From positions 1-64,000 of the forward strand of contig NZ_BJXB01000016.1 in the NCBI RefSeq assembly GCF_007990775.1: a DNA stretch of 64,000 nucleotides. Direction: 5' to 3'. Below are positions 53,835 through 62,696 of the stretch, piece by piece (the first letter of the stretch is position 1; the number at the start of each line of letters is the position of its first letter). The notes beneath the pieces are model-generated. The model saw only the letters and a program-made list of their open reading frames with translations, searched no databases and was not told the DNA's origin. This DNA is from Deinococcus cellulosilyticus NBRC 106333 = KACC 11606 (lineage in GTDB: Bacteria > Deinococcota > Deinococci > Deinococcales > Deinococcaceae). The position numbers and the translations under genes are program-made.

Positions 53835-54857
53835 TTACCTGCGTCTGCTGGCCCTGGACTTGGTGCTCTGCCGGATGATCAGGCGCACAGGAACCAGCAC
53901 CTGATCGTCTTTGCGTTTGGGATGCAGGATCAGTTTCACCGCTTCTCTGCCCAGAACCTCTTTGTCCACATGCACGGTGGTGAGGGACGGGTTGCCGTGG
54001 GCACCGTTGGGGATGTCGTCGTAACCCGCAATGGCGATGTCTTCCGGGACACTGAGCCCTGCATCAAGACAGGCCTGAATCGCCACAATTGCAGTTTCAT
54101 CGTTGTAGGCAAAAACCGCATCGGGCGGATCTTTGAGGGCCAGAAGCTGTTGCATGGCTGGGTAGGCTCCAGCCTGCTCATCAATGGGATAGCGCTGCAC
54201 CATCAGGGCAGGGTCGATTTCGCGTCCGGCATCCTGCAGGGCCTGCATGTAACCTTGCTGCCTCTGGTGAATGCTGAAATGGTGGGGGCCAGTGATGAAA
54301 GCAATGCGTTTGCGGCCCATGGCGATCAGATGCTGGGTGGCCTGGTAGGCTCCGGTCAGGTTGTCGGTGTTCACACAGAGGTACCCGGGCTGGTGGTTGT
54401 CCACCAGAATCACCGGTTTGCCAGAGCGCTTGAAGGCCGTGAGCATTTCCGGGTCGAAATGCCCGACACAGATCAGGGCATCGACCTCCTGGATGCGGAT
54501 GATCTCCGGGATGTTGTCTTCAGGGGCCACCTGACAGTAGGACAGGGCCACACCTTCCTTGCGGCAGGCATCCTCCACCCCGTGCAAGACCGGGAAGTAG
54601 AAGGGGTTGCTGGTCAGGGCATGGTTCTGTCGCTGCATGAAAAAACCGATTCTGCGGGCCTTGACCGGACGCAGTTTGGCAAGGTCATAGCCCAGGGCAG
54701 CAGCGGCCTCCAGCACCTGCCTGCGGGTGTCCTCGGTCAGGCCAGGCTGGTTTTTCAGTGCCCTTGACACGGTGGCAATGGATACGCCCGCCTGCCTGGC
54801 AACATCGCGGATGGTGGGTTCGTCGTTGGATACAGGGAGGCCGGACATATCCACCAT
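53835..54857 (-). CDS. LacI-family transcriptional regulator of mannan/mannose genes
   Basis: 340 residues from the Met at 54857 (a second in-frame Met at 54848 is an alternative; longer frames lack LacI homology). The helix-turn-helix DEPTIRDVARQAGVSIATVSRALKNQPGLTEDTRRQVLEAAAALGY is complete, followed by a periplasmic-binding-type effector domain (GYDDIPNGAHGNPSLTTVHVDKEVLG). It probably represses the transport operon and the beta-mannosidase operon from operators GTTTASTAAAC and is released by mannose or an oligosaccharide. It may also control itself through 54866. Confidence 0.92.
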   Translation of the reverse strand: MVDMSGLPVSNDEPTIRDVARQAGVSIATVSRALKNQPGLTEDTRRQVLEAAAALGYDLAKLRPVKARRIGFFMQRQNHALTSNPFYFPVLHGVEDACRKEGVALSYCQVAPEDNIPEIIRIQEVDALICVGHFDPEMLTAFKRSGKPVILVDNHQPGYLCVNTDNLTGAYQATQHLIAMGRKRIAFITGPHHFSIHQRQQGYMQALQDAGREIDPALMVQRYPIDEQAGAYPAMQQLLALKDPPDAVFAYNDETAIVAIQACLDAGLSVPEDIAIAGYDDIPNGAHGNPSLTTVHVDKEVLGREAVKLILHPKRKDDQVLVPVRLIIRQSTKSRASRRR

Positions 54858-54865
54858 CTTAGGGC

Positions 54866-54876
54866 GTTTGGTAAAC
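54866..54876. promoter_or_regulatory. Operator GTTTGGTAAAC just upstream of the regulator gene
   Basis: One base from the consensus GTTTAGTAAAC, ending 8 bases before the regulator start; suggests autoregulation. Confidence 0.55.
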
Positions 54877-54934
54877 AAATTCAAACCTCTCTGCTGTGCA
54901 TGTGGGGCTTGAAATGGGTCTGCCCTGAGGGCTT

Positions 54935-54972
54935 TTGACTTTCCCAGCAACAGGTGTTAAAGTTTAGTAAAC
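54935..54972 (+). promoter_or_regulatory. Promoter and operator of the beta-mannosidase operon
   Basis: TTGACT (54935-54940), a 17-base spacer, then TAAAGT (54958-54963). The operator GTTTAGTAAAC occupies 54962-54972, overlapping the -10 and the start site. Confidence 0.7.
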
Positions 54973-55032
54973 ACTACCGTTGTTACTCTTCTGTGACAGG
55001 TAAACCCTTGCCTGGCTCCCAAAGGACCCCCG

Positions 55033-57528
55033 ATGATTGAACATCTCCTGCATTCCGGCTGGACCCTCAAAGCCCGCACCCCTTCACTGTCTCTCCAGGC
55101 TGACTTCCAGACCCAGGAAGGCTGGACCCCGGCCACCGTTCCAGGTACAGTGCAATGGGACCTCCTCAAAACCGGCCAGATTGATGATCCCTTCTACGGC
55201 CTGAATGAAAAAACCGTCCAGTGGATCGGAGAGGATGAATGGCTGTACAGCACCGAATTCACCGTCACCTCTGCAGACCTGCAGGCCGAGCATGTTGAGC
55301 TGCACTTTGAAGGGCTCGACACCCTCTGCACTGTCTGGTTGAACGGACAGCAGATTCTGGTCAGCGACAACATGTTCGTGCCCCGGACCATCAATGTCAA
55401 GAGCTGTTTGCAAGAAGGCCTAAACACCCTGCAGCTTGTTTTTGAAAGTCCTCTGGAAAAGGGCCGTGAACTTGAAGCACAGCATGGCAGACGGCCTGTC
55501 TGGAATGGGGACCACAGCCGTGTTTACGTGCGCAAGGCCCAGTACCACTATGGCTGGGACTGGGGTCCGGTGCTGCTGACTGCTGGCCCCTGGAAACCCA
55601 TCCGCCTGCGGGCCTTTACCGCCAGAATCGATGATGTGTACGCTCCAGTGGAAGTCACCCCTGACCTGCACAGTGCACTGGTTCCGGTCCAGGTGCAACT
55701 TGCTGGCACCCTCACAGACCAGATCCTCCACATCACCCTGCTCGGTCCCGACGGTCAGGTGGTCCAGCAGCAGCAGGTTCAGGCCAGTGAAAGCAGTCAG
55801 GTCCTGTTTCAGGTGGATGCACCTGAACTCTGGTTCCCCAACGGATATGGAAAACAGCCCCTCTACACCCTGCAGGTGAGATTGCAAGCTGGAAATGAAG
55901 TGCTCGACCAGAAACAGCTCAGGCTGGGCATGCGCAGGCTGCGGGTGGTGCAGGAGGCGGTGCTCGGCGAATCCGGGCGCAGCTTTTATTTTGAGGTGAA
56001 CAACCAGCCCATTTTCTCTGGAGGGGCCAACTGGATTCCCGATGACCTGATCCTCAACCGCATCAGCGATGAGCAGTACCGCCGCAGGCTCACCCAGGCA
56101 AAAGATGCCAACATGAACATGATCCGGGTGTGGGGTGGAGGCATTTACGAGGCCGATGTCTTCTATGACCTCTGCGATGAACTTGGGCTGCTGGTCTGGC
56201 AGGACTTCATGTTCGGCTGCGGCATGTACCCGGCCCATGAAAGCTTCAGGGCCAGCGTGCAACAGGAAGCAGAAGCACAGGTGAAGCGCCTCAGGAACCA
56301 CACTTCCATTGCCCTGTGGTGCGGCAACAACGAGGACTACCAGATTGCGCAGAGTGTGGGAGCATATGGCCCCGGTGGCGATGAAAGCAAGTTTGATGCG
56401 AAAGTCATCTACGAGGTGCTGCTGCGCGAAGTCTGTGAACGCCTTGATCCTGGCACCCTGTACTGGCCCGGCAGTCCCTACGGCGGAGATGACGTGTACA
56501 CGGGCCTGACCGGAGACCGCCACACCTGGGAAATCTGGCATGCACAGATGGCCCCCTATCAGGAGTACAAAAATTTCGAGGGGCGTTTCGTGAGTGAGTT
56601 TGGCATGATGTCTGCTCCCTCCCTGGCCCTGATTCAGCAGTCCATGCCGGAAGCGGAGTGGTTTCCCGAAAGCCAGACCTTTGTGCACCACACCAAAGCG
56701 ACCGGGCCCAATGGGAAACCGGATGGAGCCAGAAGGCTCGCAGTGTATCAGGCAGAAAACCTGAGAGGGCACCGGAACCTGGAAGAGTACATCTACAACA
56801 CGCAACTGGTGCAGGCAGAAGCCATGCGTTATGCCTACCGGGATTTCAGAAAACGCTTTGAAGGACCAGGAAAATACGCGGTCTCTGGGGCTCTGGTGTG
56901 GCAACTCAATGACTGCTGGCCCGTGTCAAGCTGGGCCATCATTGATTCTCTTGAAATCCCCAAACCTGCCTACTTCACCATCAAACGGGAACTCTCCACC
57001 TTTTCTGTGGGCATCCAGAAAACCCGGGATCTGGAGGTCTGGGTCAGCAGTGGCAGCTTCAAGACCCATGAGGCCACCCTTCACCTTCATGCCTACAACC
57101 TGCAGGGGGAATGGGTTTCGAGCACCACACGCACGGTCACCCTGCTCCCGAACCGCCGCACCGATGTGGAAGCATGGCAGCTGGACACCTCTCCCCTGAT
57201 CCATTTTGCAGAACTCCTGATCGATGATCAGGTGGTGGCCCGCAGCAGCGAATTCCCCGAGCCTTACAAATACTTCCACTTTGCTGACCCGCAACTCCAG
57301 CTGGAGTACCTGAACGACCACAGCATCCGCATCACAGCCCAGAAACCCGTGAAAGGGGTGTGGCTGGATGCAGGGGCCAGTGTAGGCTGGAATGACAACT
57401 TCATTGACCTGCGTGCAGGGGAAAGCCGGGTGCTGGAAGCTCCCGACCTCGCTGGAAGAACAGTTCAGGTGCGTTACCTGGGGGCAGATCAGGCCACCCA
57501 GGTGAAGCCTGCCGTGGTGGGCGCATGA
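55033..57528 (+). CDS. GH2 beta-mannosidase
   Basis: 831 residues, normal for GH2 beta-mannosidase. The jelly-roll N-terminus opens with the family's VPGTVQWDLL; two Ig-like domains lead into the barrel. The acid/base Glu is in WCGNNEDYQ (~residue 432) and the nucleophile Glu in SEFGMMSAPS (~522), with GGANWIPDD and RVWGGGIYE as mannosidase signs. No signal peptide, so it is cytoplasmic and removes mannose from imported oligosaccharide. It leads a plus-strand operon with an ATGA overlap to the ROK gene. Confidence 0.92.
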   Translation: MIEHLLHSGWTLKARTPSLSLQADFQTQEGWTPATVPGTVQWDLLKTGQIDDPFYGLNEKTVQWIGEDEWLYSTEFTVTSADLQAEHVELHFEGLDTLCTVWLNGQQILVSDNMFVPRTINVKSCLQEGLNTLQLVFESPLEKGRELEAQHGRRPVWNGDHSRVYVRKAQYHYGWDWGPVLLTAGPWKPIRLRAFTARIDDVYAPVEVTPDLHSALVPVQVQLAGTLTDQILHITLLGPDGQVVQQQQVQASESSQVLFQVDAPELWFPNGYGKQPLYTLQVRLQAGNEVLDQKQLRLGMRRLRVVQEAVLGESGRSFYFEVNNQPIFSGGANWIPDDLILNRISDEQYRRRLTQAKDANMNMIRVWGGGIYEADVFYDLCDELGLLVWQDFMFGCGMYPAHESFRASVQQEAEAQVKRLRNHTSIALWCGNNEDYQIAQSVGAYGPGGDESKFDAKVIYEVLLREVCERLDPGTLYWPGSPYGGDDVYTGLTGDRHTWEIWHAQMAPYQEYKNFEGRFVSEFGMMSAPSLALIQQSMPEAEWFPESQTFVHHTKATGPNGKPDGARRLAVYQAENLRGHRNLEEYIYNTQLVQAEAMRYAYRDFRKRFEGPGKYAVSGALVWQLNDCWPVSSWAIIDSLEIPKPAYFTIKRELSTFSVGIQKTRDLEVWVSSGSFKTHEATLHLHAYNLQGEWVSSTTRTVTLLPNRRTDVEAWQLDTSPLIHFAELLIDDQVVARSSEFPEPYKYFHFADPQLQLEYLNDHSIRITAQKPVKGVWLDAGASVGWNDNFIDLRAGESRVLEAPDLAGRTVQVRYLGADQATQVKPAVVGA

Positions 57529-58448
57529 CCGAGTTCGCACTGGCCCTGGACATCGGGGGCAGTCATGTGACGGCCGCAGTGGTGGACCTGCGAGAGCGCC
57601 TGCTGCTTGAAAGAAGTCTGGTGCGTAAAGGGGTGGAGGAATCTGCCCCTGCCCACCACCTGCTCGACACCTGGGCCGTGGCCGCCCACCAGGCCCATCG
57701 GCTGGTCGGCTCTCCAAGGCTCACCCACATTGGCATTGCCATCCCCAGCCCTTTTGATTACCAGGGCGGATTTTCCCTGCATGAGCACAAGTTCCGTCTG
57801 CTCAGGGGCATGAACCTCACCGAGGGCCTCAGAGAACGCTGGATGAGCAGTGCCCTGGCACAGGTCCCTGTTCTGTATGGCAACGATGCTGACCTGTTCG
57901 TGCTGGGAGAATGGTGGGGTGGAACGGCCCGGGGCGCAGAACGGGTGCTGGGCGTCACGCTGGGCACCGGCCTGGGATCAGGGTTTCTGGAACGAGGTCG
58001 TGTGCTCACCCATGACCCCAGGGTCCCCCCAGACGGTGAACTCTGGAACACCCCCTACCGCAGTACCATCGCTGAGGACTACGCTTCAGGGCGCTCCATT
58101 GTGCTTCACCACACCCGCCTCACCTCCAGAAACTGGACGGTGCACGAAATCAGCACTGCCGCCAGAGACCATGATCCACACGCCCAGCAGGTCATGCAGC
58201 ATTTCGGCGAAGAACTCGGGCAAATCCTCACTCCGTGGGTGTCAGGCTTTCAGCCTGGTCTGGTGGTGCTGGGGGGAAACATTGCCCGGGCTCTGGATTG
58301 CTTTGAAGCACCTCTGAAAGCCCGTCTGCAGGATGTGCCCATCGTGACCAGCACCCTCTTTGAACAGGCCAGCCTGTTTGGAGGGGCCGCACTTTGTCAG
58401 GCATCTGAACAATATGAACAAATGGATGCACCACAGCTGAAGCTGTGA
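57525..58448 (+). CDS. ROK-family sugar kinase, likely mannokinase
   Basis: 307 residues. The ROK ATP loop is LDIGGSHVTAAVVD, the catalytic Asp is in YGNDADLFVLGEW, and GVTLGTGLGSG is the family phosphate loop. The usual zinc site CGCGxxGCxE is missing; the position reads GELWNTPYRSTIAEDYASG instead. It begins in an ATGA overlap with the beta-mannosidase gene and is followed by manA 22 bases later. Phosphorylation of free mannose is the natural role in this order; glucose or fructose cannot be excluded. Confidence 0.85.
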   Translation: MTEFALALDIGGSHVTAAVVDLRERLLLERSLVRKGVEESAPAHHLLDTWAVAAHQAHRLVGSPRLTHIGIAIPSPFDYQGGFSLHEHKFRLLRGMNLTEGLRERWMSSALAQVPVLYGNDADLFVLGEWWGGTARGAERVLGVTLGTGLGSGFLERGRVLTHDPRVPPDGELWNTPYRSTIAEDYASGRSIVLHHTRLTSRNWTVHEISTAARDHDPHAQQVMQHFGEELGQILTPWVSGFQPGLVVLGGNIARALDCFEAPLKARLQDVPIVTSTLFEQASLFGGAALCQASEQYEQMDAPQLKL

Positions 58449-58470
58449 TAGTTTCAACCAGAGGAGCCCC

Positions 58471-59418
58471 ATGTCACACCTTTTGCAACTGATCCCTGAG
58501 CACCACACCCGGGTCTGGGGGGGTCACCGCCTGAAACCCGACAGCATTGACCCCGTTGGTGAAGCCTGGGTGGTCTACGAACACAACCTCGTCGCCTCCG
58601 GCCCTCACAAAGGCCAGAAGCTCTCTGAAGTGATCCAGCAGGAAGGAGAAAGACTGCTCGGAAGCAACGCCTGGCAGAGCACAGGCGAGCGTTTTCCCCT
58701 GCTGATCAAACTGCTGGACTGCACCGACTGGCTCTCGATCCAGGTCCATCCCAATGATGAGCAGGCCCGTGAGCTGCATGGCCCGGACCAGTTTGGCAAA
58801 ACCGAAGCCTGGCACGTCCTGGAAGCTGCAGAAGGTGCAAAAGTCATCGCAGGCATCAGGGCAGGAACTTCACCAGAAGCGCTCAAAGAAGCCATTCTTG
58901 CAGCACAAGTGGAGCCTCTGTCTGAATACGTCCAGGTCAAAGCTGGAGACACCATCTTCATGCCAGCAGGCACCCTCCACGCACTGGGTCCAGGGCTTTT
59001 CATCTACGAAGTGCAGCAAACCAGCGACATCACCTACCGGGTTTACGACTGGGACCGTCCGGCCAGCGCAGGTCGCAAGCTGCATCTTGAAGAGTCTGCC
59101 CAGGTCACCCGATCAGACCTCTCAGGGCAGGTGAACCCCTACCCGGAACTCGAGGACAATGATCTGAAACCTGTGGTGACCAGCCCCTATTTTGTCACCG
59201 AGGTGCTCCAGGCCACCTCTTCCCCACTGAACCTCAAAACCACCGGAGAGAGCTTCCATGTGGTGACCGTCATCGAAGGGGAGGCAGACGTGAGGCTTGG
59301 GAAAGAAACTGTACACCTGGGCCTGTTTGAAACCGTGCTTGTTCCAGCAAACGCCGGGGAATACACCCTGACCTCCAGCACAGGCAAAGCCAGAGCCTTG
59401 CGCTCCAGTTTGCCCTGA
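58471..59418 (+). CDS. manA: Mannose-6-phosphate isomerase, type I
   Basis: 315 residues, the short bacterial class. Zinc ligands appear in IQVHPNDEQ (Gln, His), in KTEAWHVLEA (Glu) and in GTLHALGPGLF (His). It converts mannose-6-phosphate to fructose-6-phosphate. GAGGAGCCCC precedes the ATG. It is the third gene after the beta-mannosidase and ROK kinase, completing a mannose route into glycolysis. Confidence 0.92.
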   Translation: MSHLLQLIPEHHTRVWGGHRLKPDSIDPVGEAWVVYEHNLVASGPHKGQKLSEVIQQEGERLLGSNAWQSTGERFPLLIKLLDCTDWLSIQVHPNDEQARELHGPDQFGKTEAWHVLEAAEGAKVIAGIRAGTSPEALKEAILAAQVEPLSEYVQVKAGDTIFMPAGTLHALGPGLFIYEVQQTSDITYRVYDWDRPASAGRKLHLEESAQVTRSDLSGQVNPYPELEDNDLKPVVTSPYFVTEVLQATSSPLNLKTTGESFHVVTVIEGEADVRLGKETVHLGLFETVLVPANAGEYTLTSSTGKARALRSSLP

Positions 59419-59503
59419 AGACAGAAGAAAGCAAAGCATGAAGATCCATCTGTGGTCTCCTGTTTTGTTGAGGAAAGCGATGCACCTGTCTTTTGCTTTT
59501 TGT

Positions 59504-59524
59504 CCTCGGCTCTCAGCCCTCGGC
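59504..59524. repeat. Dispersed GCCGAGGGCTGAGAGCCGAGG repeat (inverse)
   Basis: CCTCGGCTCTCAGCCCTCGGC is the inverse counterpart of the tandem GCCGAGAGC units at 42869-42900. Confidence 0.45.
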
Positions 59525-59559
59525 ATCTTCCAGGACATCTGTCCAGGCCAGAGCGCCCC

Positions 59560-59572
59560 TATAATCTCAGGA
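59560..59572 (+). promoter_or_regulatory. Leaderless -10 of the DUF423 gene
   Basis: A perfect TATAAT (59560-59565) ends 6 bases before the ATG at 59572, with no Shine-Dalgarno site. No clear -35 is seen. Confidence 0.55.
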
Positions 59573-59919
59573 TGACCCTGTTCTATGCTGCCCTACTCGG
59601 TGGTCTTGGTGTGGCCTCTGGCGCTTTTGGAGCCCATGCCCTCAAGGACATGCTCCCTGCTGACCTGCTGGCGACTTTTGAAACCGGAGTGCGCTACCAG
59701 ATGTACCATGCCCTCGCCCTGCTGGGTCTAGGCGCTGCGAGGTTCAAAAGCAGAGGCATTTTGTTTCTGTTCCTTGGGACGCTCATTTTTTCTTTCAGCC
59801 TGTACCTGTTGGCCCTCACGGGGGTCAGGGTGCTGGGAGCCATCACTCCGATTGGAGGTGTGTTGCAGATCATTGGCTGGGTGATGGTTGCACTTGATGC
59901 CCGCAAGGCAAAATGGTGA
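59572..59919 (+). CDS. DUF423 membrane protein
   Basis: 115 residues from the ATG at 59572. Four membrane segments and the opening GGLGVASGAFGAHALKDMLP..LATFETGVRYQMYHALALL match the DUF423 (YgdD) family exactly; function is unknown. The message appears leaderless. The stop overlaps the start of the DNA alkylation repair gene by 7 bases. Confidence 0.9.
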   Translation: MTLFYAALLGGLGVASGAFGAHALKDMLPADLLATFETGVRYQMYHALALLGLGAARFKSRGILFLFLGTLIFSFSLYLLALTGVRVLGAITPIGGVLQIIGWVMVALDARKAKW

Positions 59920-60581
59920 ACGCTGAAGATTTTGTCCAGAAGGTTCAGGCGGCTCTGGAACCCCTGAGCAATCCCGGGCAGGCACCAGCCATGCAGAAAT
60001 ACATGAAGGACCGGTTCGATTTTCTGGGAATCAAGAGGCCTGCCCGCACCGAAGCCACCCGTCCCCTCCTCCGGCAGTTGCAGCCACAGGAAGCCCTCCC
60101 TGCTGCACAGCACTTGTGGACCCTGACCGGGCGGGAATACCAGTATGTCGCTGTGGACATCCTGGCAAAACACGTCAAAATGCTCTCTCCAGAAGATCTT
60201 TCAGCCATTCGTGCACTGATCCAGACGCATTCCTGGTGGGACACTGTGGACCTGCTGGCTTCAAAGGTGGTGGGAGGTCTGGTGCGCAGGCACCCTGAAC
60301 TCAAAGCAGAGATGGACCGCTGGAGTGAAGACCCGGATTTCTGGGTGCGCCGGACAGCCGTCCTGCACCAGCTGTCCTTCAAGAAGGAAACCGATCAGGA
60401 AAGGCTTTTTGCGTTTGCCCTGAAAAATGCCCCTGATGCAGAGTTTTTCATTCGCAAGGCCATCGGGTGGGCACTGAGAGAGCATGCAAAAACCAGCCCC
60501 GAGGCTGTGCGCACCTTTGTTGAGGCACATCGGGCACAGTTCTCAGGGCTGACCATCAGAGAGGCATTCAAGCACTTCTGA
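59913..60581 (+). CDS. DNA alkylation repair protein, AlkD-like
   Basis: 222 residues of HEAT-like helical repeats. The AlkD signature is present: SWWDTVDLLASKVVG (Trp and Asp that hold the lesion) and DFWVRRTAVLHQLSF (Arg of the active site). AlkD removes alkylated purines without base flipping. Its start (ATG 59913 or GTG 59916) overlaps the DUF423 stop, so they are coupled. It fits a genome noted for DNA repair, but the substrate range is not known. Confidence 0.9.
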   Translation: MVNAEDFVQKVQAALEPLSNPGQAPAMQKYMKDRFDFLGIKRPARTEATRPLLRQLQPQEALPAAQHLWTLTGREYQYVAVDILAKHVKMLSPEDLSAIRALIQTHSWWDTVDLLASKVVGGLVRRHPELKAEMDRWSEDPDFWVRRTAVLHQLSFKKETDQERLFAFALKNAPDAEFFIRKAIGWALREHAKTSPEAVRTFVEAHRAQFSGLTIREAFKHF

Positions 60582-60590
60582 GTCGGTTTT

Positions 60591-62696
60591 TCAGTTTTGC
60601 TGGGCCTGCTGGCCTTGCAGCACAAACCCGATGTATTCGTCTGGGAAATACACTTCACTGCCTGGAGCGAGTTCTGCTCCGACCCTGCTCAGGAGCACCA
60701 GCAGGGCCTGCTCCACTTTCTGGGGGGTGACGGTGGAAACCGCAGCCATCTGCTGTTCGGTCAGGCCAGGGTACATGGCCTTGAATTGCGCCTGGTCCTG
60801 CAGAAGTGTGTTCACCTGCCTGCTGAGGTCAGAGATCACATCAGTGCTGACCACAGGGGTACCGTAAAGGTTCACCAGTTTCAGGCCTGCACTGTCCAGT
60901 CGCTCTTTGAGGGTGGCCTGTCCCTGCACAGGGTAGGTCTGGGTGAAGGTCTTGCTGAAGCCGTTGGCTCCGGTGACCACAATCTCGCTTTTCAGTTCAC
61001 CGTCTTTGACTTCAAAGAGGGGAACCAGGGCCTCGTTGATGCGGAATCCGTTGGTGGAGGGCTTGAGGGGTGGCGTGAATTCTGCAGCAGAGACCACTTC
61101 TCCATTCTGGGAAAGGGTGTATTTCACCGTAACAGGCAATGGAAGCACCACTGCACAGCGCACGTTGAAGTCTGCCTGCAAGTACTGGCCCTGTTTCAGC
61201 TGGGTGGTGGGCTGGCCTTTGACCACAAACCAGGGCTGGTCTTTCAATTCAAAGTCGCAACGGGCCTGTTCCAGCCGGGCCACAATCTGCTCTGCATTGT
61301 CCTTCTGGGCAGGGCTGAGGCTGGATCCCAGGTAGACTTTGATGTCTTTCAGGGCTTTGGGATAATCTCCAAGCTGCTCATTCAACACGCCGCTGTAGAA
61401 GTGGTATCGGGTTTCTGTGCCCTCGGTCAGGTCCTGAACGGCCATCTGGGTGTCCTTGTAGGTGCCCAGACCCAGTGCGTAGTCATAGGCATCCTGGGCC
61501 TCCAGGTCATTCCCCAGTGCAACATGGTAAAGGCCGAGGTTGTAAGCCGCGATTTCATCTCTGGGGTCAAGCTGCAGGGTCTGCTGTGTGGAACGCAGGG
61601 CCAGTTGCGCATTCCCAGTCTTGTATTGTGCCCAGCCCAGATTGGTCCAGTACAGGGGTTTGTAAGGGTTGAGGGTGACCAGTCGTTCCATGACACTGCG
61701 TGCTGTCTTGAAATCGTTGCGGTCAAAAGCCAGGAAACTGAATTCCTGCAGGGCATACTCGGAGTTGGGGAGCACGTTGTACAGGCCTTCGCGGGTGTCC
61801 TGCACCTTCTCTCCAGTGGCCTGCAGAATCACTGCCTGGGCCTGGGTGAGCACCCCTCTGTTCTGAGGAGGCCAGGATTCCGGGAGTTTTTTCCCACGGG
61901 TCAGCTCAATCACTTCCGAGAGGGTTTTGGCATAGGGGTATTTTGAAGTGGCCAGCAACTTCAGGGCCTCATCGGTCTGGCCATTCTGTTCGAGATACAG
62001 GGCCTGATAGGTGATCAGGCTGGGCACCTGACCCACATTCAGTTCCAGCAGCCGCTTTGGACCCTGCAAAATGGCCTGATACGCCTGATCAAGATGCTCT
62101 TTCGGAGAGAGCAATGATTCAAAAAATGCTTTGGCAACAGGATCTTTTGCATCTTTGTAGGGCGCAACAGCTGCCAGGACATCCAGTTTCTCCAGGTCAC
62201 GCAGCGGCAGGGCCAGCTCTTTCGGGGTCAGTTTTGGCAAAATCAGGCTGGTTTTCAGCAGTTCGGCCACTTTTTTGAGGGTGGTCTTGCGCAGGTCGTT
62301 GGCTGGAGCCTTGACCTGGACCTCCTGGTACTGGTCTCCCTGTTGCAGGAGCAAGGTCACCTGTTCCCCTTTGACCAGACCTCCAATCACCGTGCGAACA
62401 CCCAGCGCATCTTGCAGAACCTGCAGGTGTTCCGGGAGGGTAGGCTCGGCAAACCCTTCGTAATACAGCACATCCATGGGCAACTGTGGCCCATTCGGGG
62501 TGAGAAGAGGGGCAGTAAAAACCTGGGTCTGGTGGGGTTTCAGGAGTCCAAAATTCAGTGCAACATCATAAGAAAGCAGTGCAGCTGTTTCAGCATCCTG
62601 GGGGGTGGCTGGATGAAACCAGCTGACAGCCCCACGGGTCTGGGCGAAGGCAGCACCGCTCAGCATCAAACTTAACATCAGGTGTTTTGCAAGCAT
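60591..62696 (-). CDS. Secreted TPR-containing protein, unknown function
   Basis: 701 residues. The signal peptide is MLAKHLMLSLMLSGAAFAQ. Residues ~200-480 hold TPR-like repeats (KPLYWTNLGWAQYKTGNAQLALRSTQQTLQLDPRDEIAAYNLGLYHVALGN); the C-terminal ~200 residues are beta-rich with a possible disulphide (C..C near 470-510). No Shine-Dalgarno site; TAACAT ends 5 bases before the ATG, so it could be leaderless. It converges on the AlkD-like gene with a 9-base gap. Function is unknown; envelope assembly is one option. Confidence 0.75.
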   Translation of the reverse strand: MLAKHLMLSLMLSGAAFAQTRGAVSWFHPATPQDAETAALLSYDVALNFGLLKPHQTQVFTAPLLTPNGPQLPMDVLYYEGFAEPTLPEHLQVLQDALGVRTVIGGLVKGEQVTLLLQQGDQYQEVQVKAPANDLRKTTLKKVAELLKTSLILPKLTPKELALPLRDLEKLDVLAAVAPYKDAKDPVAKAFFESLLSPKEHLDQAYQAILQGPKRLLELNVGQVPSLITYQALYLEQNGQTDEALKLLATSKYPYAKTLSEVIELTRGKKLPESWPPQNRGVLTQAQAVILQATGEKVQDTREGLYNVLPNSEYALQEFSFLAFDRNDFKTARSVMERLVTLNPYKPLYWTNLGWAQYKTGNAQLALRSTQQTLQLDPRDEIAAYNLGLYHVALGNDLEAQDAYDYALGLGTYKDTQMAVQDLTEGTETRYHFYSGVLNEQLGDYPKALKDIKVYLGSSLSPAQKDNAEQIVARLEQARCDFELKDQPWFVVKGQPTTQLKQGQYLQADFNVRCAVVLPLPVTVKYTLSQNGEVVSAAEFTPPLKPSTNGFRINEALVPLFEVKDGELKSEIVVTGANGFSKTFTQTYPVQGQATLKERLDSAGLKLVNLYGTPVVSTDVISDLSRQVNTLLQDQAQFKAMYPGLTEQQMAAVSTVTPQKVEQALLVLLSRVGAELAPGSEVYFPDEYIGFVLQGQQAQQN

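Noticed and set aside
55420..56904. 494-codon minus-strand frame
   Set aside because: Antisense to the beta-mannosidase gene; no recognisable domain.
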